From assembly GCA_037039685.1 (NCBI GenBank), contig JAWNGF010000004.1, forward strand, positions 2,728,001 to 2,792,000: a DNA stretch of 64,000 nt, written 5' to 3'. This DNA comes from Ceratobasidium sp. AG-K. Taxonomy: Eukaryota > Basidiomycota > Agaricomycetes > Cantharellales > Ceratobasidiaceae. Shown here one piece after another: positions 36,880 to 49,023 of this stretch. Made by a program: the position numbers and the translations under genes. Positions within the stretch are counted from its first letter, which is position 1. Every line of letters begins with the position of its first letter. Under the pieces are notes generated by a model. That model did no database searches, was not told where the DNA came from, and saw only the letters and a program-made list of their open reading frames with translations.

Positions 36880-37656
36880 TCACAAGAACCCGCTCTTCCC
36901 ATGCCCAAACCGATCCCCCAGTCCCCGGGCGTCCTTCAACATCTTTTGGCGTGAACTCTCGTCCATGAGGCGGCCACTGAGGGCCATGTCCCGCGAGTGG
37001 TTCCATATTCCCGGCGGGGCTTCGTCTGGGTCTTGCACAGCGGGGGTGTGCATGTCGACGAGGGTTTTGCCGCGGGTTGATTGCTGCAAAGTTATTAGTA
37101 CCAAGGCGGGGATAATGAAAAACACACAGGTGGCATGGAAAGCACGCTGGTGTGGACTTACATTGTGCGCCTCGACCTGCGCGCGTAATTGTTCGTCCCT
37201 CTTTCGTCGCTTGGCCGTGTCGGCATCTTCAGTAGCAGTACTCGTAGCATTCTCGGCGCGTTTTCGTTTTCCAGAAATCTCGTCGGCGAGGCGTTGTTGG
37301 CGTTCGGCGGGGGTTTCAGTCCATAGGTTCGACGCGGTGGATTTCTTGTCTGTTGTGGAGCGGGAGAATTGTCTGTTTTTGAGTTTGGTTGGGTCCACCG
37401 CTATGCTGATTCATTAGTTACTGGGAGATAGGGTGGAAGGGGCGGGGCGCACAAGAAAAAAGGTCACTAGAGGATGGTGGAGCGAGCATCCAGTCGTCGC
37501 GTTTGAGCGCTTTGGGTTTCTTGGCCTCCTGTAGAAGACGTTAGATATACTCGAATAACAACATATGGCGCACCTCGATATTCTCCTGCCTGCGTTTCTC
37601 GCGCTCTATGAATTCACGCACGCCGAAACGGTGCTTGCGCCCACTTACCAAGCCCA
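36880..37656 (-). CDS. GPALPP-motif / DUF3752 protein, N-terminus missing
   Basis: Minus-strand exons encode GLVSGRKHRFGVREFIEREKRRQENIE, then EAKKPKALKRDDWMLAPPSSSDLFS, VDPTKLKNRQFSR, a basic middle (SGKRKRAEN, AKRRKRDEQLRAQVEAHN) and the family's signature C-terminus around DARGLGDRFGHGKSGFL (stop 36880-36882). This order is that of GPALPP1-type DUF3752 proteins, nuclear proteins of unclear function. Introns at ~37574-37530, ~37444-37390 and ~37160-37084 are canonical. The N-terminal region with the GPALPP motifs is absent: upstream, across a possible acceptor (CAG at 37659-37657), the DNA is already VPS35 coding sequence on the other strand. So the gene is cut, rearranged or mis-assembled. 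Confidence 0.8.
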
Positions 37657-37703
37657 CTGGTAAGTCGATTTATGATTTACTGACTCCGCTGACTCCTGGC
37701 AGG
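37657..37703. other. Junction between two 5'-truncated head-to-head genes
   Basis: This 47-bp stretch is all that separates the first supportable VPS35 codon (37704) from the last supportable GPALPP codon on the other strand. It has both a plus-strand donor (CTG|GTAAGT at 37659/37660) and plus-strand acceptor (GGCAG before 37704), so it looks like one intron from the plus side; yet no plus-strand exon in the right phase precedes it. Confidence 0.5.
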
Positions 37704-40700
37704 AAAACGACCAACTGATGGACGCTCTCAAGAGCGCAAGCACCATGCTCGCCGAACTGCGCACCTCGTCCCTCACACCCAAGATGTATTACGAACTCTG
37801 TGCGCACTCTCTCACCCTCTCTGCCCTAACTAATACATTGCAGACATGGCCGTATTCGACGCACTCCGACACGTCTCCAACTACCTCAACGACGCACACG
37901 TTTCCGGCCGACACCATCTCGCCGATCTCTACGAGCTCGTCCAGTACGCAGGAAACATTGTCCCACGCCTCTACCTCATGATCACCGTTGGCTCGGTATA
38001 CATGAGCATCCCCGACGCGCCCGTCAAGGAAATCATGAAGGACATGATGGAAATGAGTCGAGGCGTGCAGCATCCTACCCGTGGCTTGTTCCTCCGGCAC
38101 TACCTCTCCGGACAGACCCGGGACAACCTGCCCATGGGCGATGGCCAGACGTGAGCCCCAGCGATTTTGCGTGAATTGAACTAATGATATGTAGCGAGGC
38201 GGGGAATCTGCACGACTCGATTGCGTTTGTGCTCACCAACTTTATCGAGATGAACAAGCTCTGGGTGCGGTTGCAGCACCAGGGCCATTCGCGCGAGCGT
38301 GAAAAGCGCGAGATGGAGCGGCGCGAGTTGCGGATCCTTGTCGGGACGAATCTCGTCCGGCTCTCGCAGCTCGAGGGTGTGGACCTAGACATGTACCGCA
38401 CGCTCATCCTCCCGAGCATCCTCGAACAAGTCGTCAGCTGCAAAGACGTCATTGCGCAAGAGTACCTCATGGAAGTCGTCATCCAAGTAGGTCCACCAAC
38501 TCTACTTACCCCTTGTGCTAACTTGTGGGCAGGTATTCACAGACGACTTTCACCTCCACACACTCACCGAATTCCTCTCCGCAACCGCCAAACTCCACCC
38601 AAAAGTCAACATCAAACAAATCGTCAGCGCCCTGATCGACAGACTTGCGAGCTACGCCGCACGCGAAGCCGAAAACGAGGACCCGGAAGAAGTGCGCAAG
38701 CAGGAAGAAGCCGCGGCCAAGCGCCTAGCCGAAAAAGTCAGGCGCGCGCGCGAAGGCCCCGCGAGTCCGGATGGCGAGTGGAATAGCGTGAACGGGTTGA
38801 GCGATAGTGTGGCGGGGTTGAGTGTGGATGAAGGCAAAGGCAAGGAAAAGGAGGGTACGCCGCCGAAAAAGTTTAGGGGAATTCCGGAGGATGTCAAGCT
38901 GTTTGAGGTGTTTTGGCAGCAGGTTGTCGAGTTGATCAAGGTGGGTCCGGGTGGGTGAGTCTTGGGTGGGTAGGCTAACGGTTTGGGTAGGCCCGGCCAG
39001 ACTTGTCGATTCAGGATATCACGGCGCTCTTGGTCTCGCTCATTAACCTCGCGCTGAGCTGCTACCCCGACCGACTCGAATACGTAGACCAGGTCCTCGC
39101 ATTTGCACAAACCAAAGTCAACGAATTCCAAGACAGGTAAGTCCCCCCCACTCGAATCGAAATCACACCAACACCCCCGTAGCCCAGACCTCCACACGAC
39201 ACACACCACATCCAACCTCCTCTCGCTCCTCCTCGCCCCGATCACATCCTACACCTCGGTTCTCACCCTGCTCGCACTCCCACACTACACATCCCTTCTC
39301 GCCCCTCAGCCCTTCGCGACCCGACGCGCAGTCGCACACGCCGTCGTCGCTAGTGTCCTCAAGAATAACACGATCATCGACTCACCGAGCGACGTAGGGG
39401 GCGTACTCGAAATGTGCCACGTCCTCGTGCGGGACCAGCGCGATGCGGGTGCGGGGATGGGGATGGTCAACAATGCGAGGCCCGCTGGAGACTTGGCAGA
39501 GGAACAAGGATGGGTTGCGAGGATGGTGCATTTGTTCAGGGCCGAGGCGCTCGATGTTCAGTTCGAGGTGCGTTTTTGTGTGCGGTGTGGGAGTGGGGTG
39601 GGGCTGAGTGTGTGCTAGTTGCTTCAAACCGCGCGGAGGTTCTTTGCGGAGGGTGGTCCCAGGATGAGGTATACGTTCCCGCCGTTGATTATTTCGGCGA
39701 TCAATTTGGCGAGGCGGTTCAAGGCCCGGGAGCATGTCGTACGTACAGCTTACTTCGAGGTTAGAGTTGTGCTTAGACCTTGTAGGAAATCGACTGGCAC
39801 AACCGCGTCACGACCCTGTTCAAATTCATCCACCAACTCACATCCGTCCTCTTCAGCACCGTCGAATCCCCCGACACGGCCCTACGTCTATTCCTCCTCG
39901 CCGCCCAAGTATGCGACACCTGCGGGCCGACGTTCGAAGAACTCGCGTACGAATTCTACGTCCAGGCGTTTACAGTGTACGAAGACTCGATCTCAGAGTC
40001 CCGCGCGCAGCTCCAGGCGATCGCTTTGATCATCGGCACGCTGCAAGGCGCCCGGGTGTTTGGCGAGGATAATTACGATACGTTGATCACCAAGGCTGCG
40101 GTGCACGGTGCCAAGCTGCTGAAAAAGCCGCATCAGGCGACGGCGGTTATGTTGGCGAGTCATATGTGGTGGCAGGCGGATGTTGAGGGGGAGACTACAA
40201 CCGAGGACGTCGAGGAGCGGAAGGTTCGTCTTGTCGCAATATTCTGGACAGGTGCTGATTTGGCTCCAGCCGAGGAGAGATGGAAAGCGCGTGTTGGAGT
40301 GTTTACAAAAGTCGCTCAGGATCGCGAGTTCGTGTTTCGAGGAAATTGTGTCGGTGCAGCTGTACGTTGACGCACTGGACAAGTACTTGTACTACTTTGA
40401 GCACGGAGTGGCCGAGGTAAGTTTGTCATTTGTTCTTTGTTCGTCTGTTAACCCGATACAGGTGACCCCGAAATACATCAACTCGCTCATCGAGCTGATC
40501 ACGTCCAACGTCGACACCATTTCCGCGCCTGATTTCCATCCTACTTCACGTTCCCCGCCCGGTTTGGTCGAGGGCGTGCACACGGCCGAAATTATCCTAC
40601 GACATTTCAAGCGCACGCTGTTGTACATTCAAGCACGCAAGGACGAGGGCGACGCATGGGTGGCTGTAGACGGCATACAAGGCGCACTGTTGAAACTCGG

Positions 40701-40710
40701 CCACAAGTAG
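37704..40710 (+). CDS. VPS35: Retromer subunit VPS35 (N-terminal exon missing)
   Basis: Core cargo-selective retromer subunit that returns receptors from endosomes to the Golgi. From 37704 the sequence follows VPS35 closely: [185 protein letters not shown] and the C-terminal alpha-solenoid to KLGHK (stop 40708-40710). It has many short introns, and a charged insert rich in Glu/Lys ([17 protein letters not shown]) between repeats. Roughly 30-40 N-terminal residues usual in the family, ahead of [10 protein letters not shown], cannot be found upstream, where GPALPP coding begins on the other strand. An internal start at Met 37718 would drop a conserved region. Confidence 0.93.
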
Positions 40711-40951
40711 GCTCGATGGAACTGGTTCTGCTAAAGATAGAAGGACATGAAATTGTTTGTGTGTAATTTCTCCTCTTTTGGAATTGTTGTAATTTCTTCC
40801 TTGGACGTTTGGCGCCCGTGAAATTCGGCGTTTCCTGAATAAGGGCAGAATCTGAGTAAGCCGTAGGGACCCAGATGGTGGGGGTCTCGGGGACTTTGAG
40901 TTTACCACCACCTCGACTGGTACTTTGGGATTCTTGGGTTGAATTTGCGGC

Positions 40952-42362
40952 ATGGGCAAGTTTTATGATACGATTCCCGAAGACCTAATATCGTAGGTTT
41001 GCTTTCTTCTTGCACTTGCGCTCAACATGTCCTTGTACCGAGTTGTGGCTCACCACTGGCACTTTGTATCTCCCCCTCGAGCCCCCAAACTGCCCCTTCA
41101 CGAGTTCCTACGGGGGCTGGACTCGAGTAATCGCGCATATAGCGCCCGTATCGGCCGAGCTCGGCATACACTCTCCGTCCCCCTCTTAAACCCCTCCCCG
41201 ATGTATCTAACAGTTTCATAGGTGGATTGAAGAGCAGAAATGCTTCTGGGTGGCCACCGCTCCGCTCAGCGCGAGTGGGCACGTCAACGTGTCACCAAAG
41301 GGCATGGTCGGGACCTTTAAAATTATCGACCCCAAGACCTTTTTCTATCAAGACTTGTCGGGTTCAGGTGAGTAATTATCCACATATCCTACCATATACT
41401 AACATCGATGCTCTAGGTGCCGAAACCGCTGCCCACCTTCGAGAGAATGGACGAATTACCGTCTTGTGAGTGTCTGCCGTGTGTTTGCCTAAGTTTGCTG
41501 ACAAATTTAGGTTCAATGCCTTTGAAGGACCACCTCGCATTTGTAGGCTATTTGGAACAGGTCAGTTGCGCTTTTCCTGCACGAATTTGTAGTTTATGCT
41601 TCATTATAGGCAAAGTCCACGAACTTGGCTCTGCTCGCTACAATGAGCTCGTTCCTATTGAAGAACGCCTCCCTGGGTCGCGTGCTGCGGTTGTAGTAGA
41701 TGTGCATAAAGTTGGCACGGTACGTACAATACGCCGCTCCCCCGACCCATCCTTATTATCCTAATCTAGACTTGCGGGTGGTCCATTCCGCTTTACAAAC
41801 CAGTCGGGGAACGCAGGACTTTGGTGGATTGGTCCGAGAAGCTCGAGGAAACGATCAAAAGTTCGCCAACGAGCAAGGCAAGTATTGCCGCATGTTTAAC
41901 CTGAACGGAATCTTACATTTCTATTCCCACGTTTATAGAAGGATTTCAAGCAAACTCTGCCCTATCTCATTTGGAATTCCTCCCCTCTCCTTCTAACCCC
42001 AAACAGGATATCCGTCATCCGCGAGGGCACAAAGAATGGTGGGCCGAACGCAACTCGCGTTCTATCGACGGTATGAGTTTAATTTATCCGTACACCCGAA
42101 TTGGGCTCAGTCATGGACATGCTCAGGACTGCCTGGTTTGACGTTTTGCCGTGAGCTCGCCGGGCTCCCGCCAGGCCCGGTGCCCGAAGACAACAAGTTA
42201 TTCCACGTCGATGTGGAACAACAAAAGTTGGTTCAAAAGGCTGGCGCCAAAGTGCTACAGCTTGCTGGAAAAGTAGGAGAGACTGGGTTTACAGGCGGTC
42301 TTTTTGTGGGGTTTGCGATCACGCTGGGCCTGGGTTGGATCACCATGAGCAAGCGGCTTTAA
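40952..42362 (+). CDS. PNPOx-like FMN-binding split-barrel protein with C-terminal membrane anchor
   Basis: Exon 1 (40952-40992) encodes MGKFYDTIPEDLI; a 229-nt intron, long for this window, is needed to reach SWIEEQKCFWVATAPLS at 41222. The split-barrel core follows: GHVNVSPKGM, FKIIDPKTFFYQDLSGSGAETAAHLRENGRITVLFNAFEGPPRICRLFGTGKVHE, and VDVHKVGTSCGWSIPLYKP. This is the pyridoxamine-phosphate-oxidase-like family of fungal flavoproteins; true PNPO activity is not implied. The C-terminus has FCRELAGLPPGPVPEDNKLFHVDVEQQKLVQKAGAKV followed by one hydrophobic span (GLFVGFAITLGLGW) and a basic end (MSKRL), suggesting a tail-anchored form. The exon near 41880-42010 is not fully resolved. Confidence 0.82.
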
Positions 42363-42505
42363 CTACAGTTTCGCTGTAGAACGGAATGACTCTGTTCGCC
42401 TATATCTCAGAGGTTGACTTTGACTTTGACCAATTGAAATGATGCCTTCGTGAATTGCTTGGACCTTTTATAATGCTGGTTGACCAACTTTGCGATCAGC
42501 TTCCC

Positions 42506-45471
42506 ATGAACAATCTCGTAAACCACCACTACTCCAGTGGTTCTGGCGATCTCGAGTGTATGTCCCATATTACGATCTGACGCTTAAGTTGCCTGATAGG
42601 AGGGCTGGTATCTCCAAACTTCTGACACGTGCGTCGATGCAGTGGTTGCGCCAGGCGCCTATCTGGCTATATGCGCGTTCGAGCTGCCATATTTGCTTCC
42701 GGCCCCTCTGGCGCCCGACGGCTCAGCACGAGCGCTGTAGCTTTGATAAATGACCGATTGATGGGCGAAGCAGATAGATATCAGCAGAGGTACCCCCCAC
42801 TCAAACATCCAGCGCAGTCGATCCCCCGCACTTCGAAACGACTACGACCCTTGATGGAGGAGAAATCGAGTATGTATAGGCATGAATCTGAACCGTCGGA
42901 CTTCCTATCAAGCTTCTGTGCGATGGTTCAAGAGAATCCGATATACTCCGAGGCCCCTGTCCGGCGGGTTCTACACAATCACCACGGTAATCACGAGCTC
43001 ATTCTATTGGGATACGATATTGTGGATTCTCCCACCAGGCCGGCCACGCTTTTGTGGACGCGAATAGAGAGTCGCCCGGATCGGAGACGGGTGGGAGTGG
43101 CGCTTGGTCCCGGGCCAGTTCCAGCCATCACTACAGTGGCCATAGGCACCTGCCTGAAGGCGCTCTGTGGGAGATCGCAAAATCGATGCGCAGTTACATA
43201 TAACTCTGCAGACAATTTTGCACGAGTGCTTAGGCTGAAACACGTTCTGGAAATCTATAGATACTGTGTCCAGTATTCCTCTAGGTATCCGGCTCTCTTT
43301 GCCAATAGTCGTTGGTCCTGCTATGCCCTGTTAGAGTGCCTAAGGCATTGTGGACAATGCTACGGGGGAAATTGGGCGATCTCACAGTCCAAGTCACTCG
43401 AGACGAACATCCAACAAGCTATGTTGGAAGTGAGGAACATATACCTGAAGGAGAAGCACTCTCCTTGTTGTGGCAAATCCTTTGCTACTTTGAGCAACTT
43501 CAGTGAGTAGTAATAGTTATGCATGATATCTCAGGTGCCTGGCTAATGGTTCGCATTAGCGACAGCTACCGAAGATGGCGGTGGTACCTATATTGCCCTG
43601 TCTTCGTTTTCACTGCCTCGTTTCCAAGATGTCACCCCAACTCGTCCTGCGTACATGGGATTACCAGACTATATAGTAGGAGTTCTTGATCTGATTTGAT
43701 TTTACCATGCATGCATAACCTACCCTGCACAGACGATCGAGTACCTATTCCGACAACTGGTGGACCATGGTTGTGTTGACTTATCTGGGCGCATAGACCC
43801 AACTAAGTATTCACAAGGGTCCGTTGACAGGGGCTCATTTGGAGAGATTTGGAAAGGGAAGCTGCACAATGGCACTGACGTTGCTATCAAGGTTTTGAGG
43901 GTATCTTCCATACCTTTGGACGGCCCAAAGTCCCTAAAGGTTTATCAATACAATGATTTAATGCTCCGCAAGAAAGGCTAATAACCGTACTCCATCGTCC
44001 AGCGTGCAACCAGGGAGATATATTACTGGTCTAAGGTCGAACATAGGAACGTGCAACGGATGTTAGGAATACTAATGTTCCGGGGGAGGCTGGGTATGGT
44101 CTCGCAATGGATGGAACACGGAAATCTGCGGGAATACATTTCCAAACATCCAAAAGCCGATCGCTATGCTTTGGTACACGCTTATATTTTCCTTACATCG
44201 GCATTGATCCTGAAATTCCTGTAGTGCATCCAGGTAGCAAAAGCCGTCGAGTATCTCCATACTACCCATAAAATGGTGCGTATAGTCCGGCTTTTTTTTT
44301 AAATTTAGTTTCGCACTTAACTGACGTGGGCCACTATACTAGTCTCATGGAGATATTAAAGCAGTCAGTACTTGGACTCCTTATATTTACGCATCATCCC
44401 TGGATGATCGTGACTGGGTCATTCATAGATCAACATACTCGTGTCACGAGATGGCGTTGCCAAGCTAACTGATTTCGACCACTCAATTCTCTCGGAGTGT
44501 AGTCTTATCTTCTCAACAAGCAATCCAGGAGGGGGGACCACTCGATGGATGGTATGTTAAATGGGACGCGACGAAATCACATTTTGTCAACCAAACCACT
44601 TTCCCTAGGCGCCGGAGCTTATACTCGATGTGCATGGCAATGCGAGTAGAAATCTCGAGACGGATATATACGCACTTGGAATGGTAGGCACTTTCGTCAT
44701 ATTGATAATGCATTTTTTGTTCTCACCCGTTCCTCTCAAAAGACAATGCTCGTATGTTGTGCCCTATCTCATAAAGGTCATTCTATACTACGAACTATTT
44801 GTAGGAGATCATCACTGGAGCACCGCCATATCACCCGGAATGCAATAGCGATGTTCACGTAATAATAGCCGTGATGAAAAGGAGGCTCCCAAAGCGTCGG
44901 GAATTGCATTTTGGGAATAATGCGCGGGACAATGAGATGTGGGGGCTCCTAAAGCGTTGTTGGAGCCGCCAGCCCGCCGCTCGTCCAACAGCAGCCAAAG
45001 TCTTGAAAGAAGTAAGCATTTTGTCTGCAGAGAATTCCTCACACTAATATTGCATGCATTCAGGTTCGAGGGATATCCTCTTTACCAACGACGCAGAACG
45101 GCATTGAACATCGTAGGGCACACGATTCCCTTAAAGGCCCTGGCATCATTCGAAACGATTACCGTCCTCATGAAATGCAGGACCGACGCTACTCAGGAGG
45201 TTCGTTTAAACGCCATGTTAGCCACATCCCAGGATTTTCTCCAGCCAACCCTGTCCGCCGTGCTCCTCCAAGCTTTCACTGGACACCAACCCTGTCCTTC
45301 GGACTTGCTACTGCGCAAACTGTCCTGGCTCTCCGTCGACATCACGCGCCACCTCGCCCAGCTCCCGAGATACTTCAGCCGCTGTTTCTGCCCAAAGACC
45401 GAAGCAAGATTTTGAGAATAACCGCCGTAGCGCCCTCCCCTCTCCATTCACAATCCGTAGCGGTCTTTTAG
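42506..45471 (+). CDS. Protein kinase (TKL/RLK-like, basidiomycete type) with uncharacterised N-terminal domain
   Basis: The N-terminal exon (open 42629-43500) encodes an unfamiliar region (NHHGNHELILLGYDIVDS, YNSADNFARVLRLKHVLEIYRY, CYALLECLRHCGQCYGGNW) that splices in phase (donor GTGAGT after 43500) to TATEDGGGTYIALSSFSLPRF, so one gene is likely. Kinase domain: glycine loop RGSFGEIWKG, VAIKV lysine, HRNVQRMLG, HGDIKA with NILVS split by an intron, DFD in place of DFG, GGGTTRWMAPEL activation end, then EIITGAPPYHPE, LPKRRE and CWSRQPAARPTAAKVL. The HGDIKxxN loop and DFD are what I recall for large Agaricomycete kinase families. Tail exon 45064-45471 is Pro/Arg/His rich. The start at 42506 is a guess; the stretch to 42629 is poorly resolved. 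Confidence 0.8.
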
Positions 45472-46295
45472 TCTCAATGTCAAACCCCCGCAATGAGAGG
45501 CTGGAGATGATGCGATGGCTCCAGAGAGTATTTGTACTGAGCGTAGGGCTACTTTTCGGTGAAAGTGGAATCCCTGAATAAAAGAAGATGGAGGTGAGTG
45601 AGATGAGTTCGAGTTGTGTTGGTTTGTGTCTTGGTAGCCTGACTATGAGGTGCGGGGTAGCCTACCGCTTTTTATGGAAATAAACCTTCCTATTAAGCCA
45701 CCAGGGCCCAGAAGTTTCAAGATGTAAACTTTGATAAGGATTCGGCACCTCTAATTTTCGCCGACGGACTCACAGCAAGAAGGCTCTAACGAGTGAAGGT
45801 ACCAGGCAAGGAGAACAATGCATGTTATGCGCTTGGCGCACGGTTTCTAATGCTCCTTGGACCTGGAGCGTCCGAGTACAATTGCATTTGGACAAGAGTT
45901 TGGCATGTATGATAGCTCCATAGGATAGAATGTAGGTTATGGATACAGTTTGTGGACGTAGCTTGTGAATATAGTATTGTGCAATTGTGTTGTAAAAGTG
46001 GGACGGGCTCGCAAGCCATCACTGGCCGGTCAATTCGTTGTAAAACTCATCCACGTCGTCAGACTTGACGTTACAGATTACGTTGGCCGCACATAACGGT
46101 CATATGGCGACATTACTTAGAAACACCCCGCGTAATACACATATATTCCATTATCATTAGCACCTCGGTCCCAAACCCCCACGCATACAGTAAGCAAAAT
46201 TAGTCACTATTATTAAGATCCCGACCTGTAAACAATCAAGAACGGTAAAACCTAAAGTGATTTAAAAACGAGCGATTTTGAAGACGTGAAGCTCC
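45472..46295. other. Intergenic, convergent 3' ends
   Basis: Between the kinase gene (+) and the acetate-transporter gene (-). No gene or repeat recognised. Confidence 0.5.
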
Positions 46296-47398
46296 TTAGG
46301 CCTGCTTCTTGGGGAGCTCGCCGACGGGGAGATGGAAGTATCCAGTCTCGGGGCTGTATAATGCAGCAGCAGCGATATAGTACGCGATGAACGAGGTGAT
46401 AGCACCAAAGACGCCAGCAGCCTTCATGACAGAGACTGTGAGAGTAGTGGTTAGATGGGTTCGGAATGAGAGCAAGGTAATAATTACGTTTCTCCTGGTA
46501 CCCCCAATCATAAGGAGCAGGAAGGTGATGGTGAGGGAAGCAAGCATTGAAGCAAGCGCGACGGATGAACGGAAGGTGCCAAGGAAGATGATCAAGGAGA
46601 GAAGAAACCAAACCAACATCTACGAGACACGTTAGAGCTGAGCCGATGTCCTACTAGAATGGAACTTACGAAAATACCCAGAGCGTCGTTCAACTGGTTC
46701 TCGGCGCCGTTAGTGTAAGCATCAAGGATACTAGACATATATAATCAGTATACGTGATGGATTGTATAGCATATATGCACGCACCCAGTGCCAGGCCAGT
46801 TGATGATCCCGTACGAGAGCCAGAAGCCACCGTAGCAGCTGAAGCCTAAGTACCGGCTGAGTATCTGACCAATCACATATGGTGACCAAATTACCTGTTG
46901 CGCCAAGTGAGTTACCCTCGGCAAACTCCCACATCCCAGCAATGAGTTGAACCAAACCACCAACTCCCATGGCCATACCAACGACCACATTAGGCTGATA
47001 ACTGATTTAATAATAGCCGACCAACAATTGACTGAGGCTCACGATTGCAACATGACGAGTACGAAGTAAGAACAGGCTGTACATCAACAGCGTCGAAGCA
47101 AACGACATCAACCCAAGAGGGCTGGGGTTCCCGAGCTTCCTGTGGGGGCTGAAATAATCAAGCATGTCAATATCTGCTCAGATTTGACAAAATATTAGAC
47201 ATACTAGACAGGGAACGCGCGCTGAGTATCATTTGAACGAATACGCTCGAGCTCGGTTCCGTCGAACTCGGCCAACGGACGAGTGACACTACGCGGAGTT
47301 GGGTTGGTCGGACCGGGAGCGACGTGAGTCATATCGCTACCAGAACCATCGACAGGGGCATCGTCAATGGTTTTGGGTTGCTTCTCGACATCGGCCAT
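46296..47398 (-). CDS. GPR1/FUN34/YaaH (AceTr) family acetate transporter, copy 1
   Basis: Six-span plasma-membrane acetate/ammonium permease family member. Start ATG 47398, MADVEKQPKTIDDAP. The N-terminal tail is hydrophilic (to RIRSNDTQRAFPVYHRKLGNP). The family signature appears as NPSPLGLMSF, Ser replacing the usual Ala of NPAPLGL. Spans: FASTLLMYSLFLL, PNVVVGMAMGVGGLVQLIAGMWEFAEGNSLGAT, FSCYGGFWLSYGIINWPGTG, DALGIF/LVWFLLSLIIFLGTFRSS, SMLASLTITFLLLMIG, and AAGVFGAITSFIAYYIAAAALYSPETGYFHLPVGELPKK (stop 46296-46298). The exon encoding NDTQRAFPV is not interrupted, unlike in copy 2. Confidence 0.93.
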
Positions 47399-47818
47399 TG
47401 TAAAGGTAGCAAAAGCTGGAGTGGAGTAGGAAGCGGGACAGGCAAAGGAGCGCAGAGGGTGAGGTGAGAGGGAGAGAGCCCTGCGTCGTCACAAGTAGCT
47501 CGATACAGTCCGGTGAGCTACTCATATAGCTCGCAGGAAGTGATGTTGGGCACGGTGCTTGAGGCACGGCATAAAGGTGATAGCTCGCTCGAGACTCGAC
47601 TCTACTGGACAACCGGTCTGGACGATATGAGCGCACTGGGACTGAGGTGTGGTACAATTGGTCGCGCTAACATTGTGGTTTAATGGGCTCATACGCTGAT
47701 GGGAACACCCGCCCCGGCTCACATTTTGTTGTAAGGTGAGAATTCAGCTCAGGTTTGGTGTTAGCGCCAAGAGTTTGCAATTAGTCACGTGCGCGAACAT
47801 TTCCTGATTGTCTTTTCC
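47399..47818. other. Divergent promoter region
   Basis: Separates the acetate-transporter start (-) from the mitochondrial uS11 start (+). No specific binding site can be named with confidence. Confidence 0.4.
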
Positions 47819-48578
47819 ATGTCTCTTTCACTTGGACGGCTCGGACTCGGTGTGATTGTTCCCAGAGTTACATGCCGGAATCTATCTTCCACTGCGAGTT
47901 ATTTTAACGCCAATGACGGATCATGGTCATCAAACCCGCCAAAACCCTCCGAGTCCCCGAAATTGGCTCTTGACTTTCTAGACCTTCTCGCTCGTCCACC
48001 GACGAATGGCCCCCACTCTCAACGGAACCTTTCGTCACGCTACCTAAGCGACGACAGACTCACACCCCCGCTCCAACCTGGGCCAGCGACTCAGGTGTAC
48101 CATCTCTATGTTAAATCAACGAATAACAATACACTTATTACCTTGACGGATCCTAATGGGAATGCACTCAAAGGCGGGTCGGCGAGTGGAGGGACGGTGG
48201 GATTCAAGGGTGTTGCAAAGAGCGGTGCGTAATGCCAGTGGCGTTCTGGATTTAATTAATTTTTGTTTGGTAGGGTATGAGGCCGGGTACCAATGCGCCC
48301 TCCGCATCTTCAACCGAATTACACAGTTAAAAAAGACTGTGAATCCTGCTTTGGGAGAGCTTAAGATCGAGTTGCATTTGAATGGAATGTTTGGACAGGG
48401 GCGTGAGGCGGTGTATCGAGCCTTGATGACACAGGATGGTGCGTCCAGCAAAATATTTCTGGCCTTGGAGTAACCAAGTCGTGCAGGTGAACATGTACGA
48501 CACCTGATTTCTCGAGTGACGGACAAGACTCCTATTCGGGTAGGAGGGACCCGTCCCAAAAAGCGTCGTATCTTATGA
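47819..48578 (+). CDS. MRPS11: Mitochondrial small-subunit ribosomal protein uS11m
   Basis: Exons 47819-48224, 48274-48438, 48487-48578. The N-terminus is basic and hydrophobic without acids (MSLSLGRLGLGVIVPRVTCR), fitting a mitochondrial presequence. The C-terminal half is the uS11 fold: VYHLYVKSTNNNTLITLTDPNGN, SASGGTVGFKGVAKSGYEAGYQCALRI, LHLNGMFGQGREAVYRALM, and the conserved end VTDKTPIRVGGTRPKKRRIL. It belongs to the platform of the mitoribosomal small subunit. Start chosen at the first ATG in frame. Confidence 0.93.
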
Positions 48579-49023
48579 TCAGCGTGTATGTACCCGGATA
48601 ATTATTGTACGAAACGGCTCAAAGGAGGATGAAACCCCGTAACTAGCGACTAGAAGCTATGCCATCGGCAAAAGGATATCTTAAATTAGCTATGAGATCG
48701 GAGTCATGGTGATCGCCAAGAAAAAGCAACGGTTGCGACACTGCATAGATGTGGCAACCAGGCATACTTCACAAGACAAGGTACATTACGAGAACAATCG
48801 ACGGGGCATCATTTTGGAAGACGATCACATGGTCATCCTCCTGGTGTTGAGAGACTGGATATTCCGGACAATGTGCTATAAAAAACCATGAGGGGTATGC
48901 AGAAAATTCACCTTTCGGTCCCCCACTCATCCACTTGTTCACTTTTCGCTTTTTCGAGGCCGGTCCCTCACTCTCTTTTACAACTTTCATTCATCTACTC
49001 GAGTTTTTACAATCTTTGCCAAT
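48579..49023. other. Intergenic
   Basis: Promoter region for the secreted protein gene downstream; C/T-rich just before 49024. The small ORFs at 48706-48891 (+) and 48769-48990 (-) are not recognised. Confidence 0.45.

Noticed and set aside
40993..41221. ORF MSLYRVVAHHWHFV... as a separate gene or first exon of the PNPOx-like gene
   Set aside because: It lies inside a 229-nt interval whose ends are a good donor and acceptor joining MGKFYDTIPEDLI-SWIEEQK, the family's normal start.
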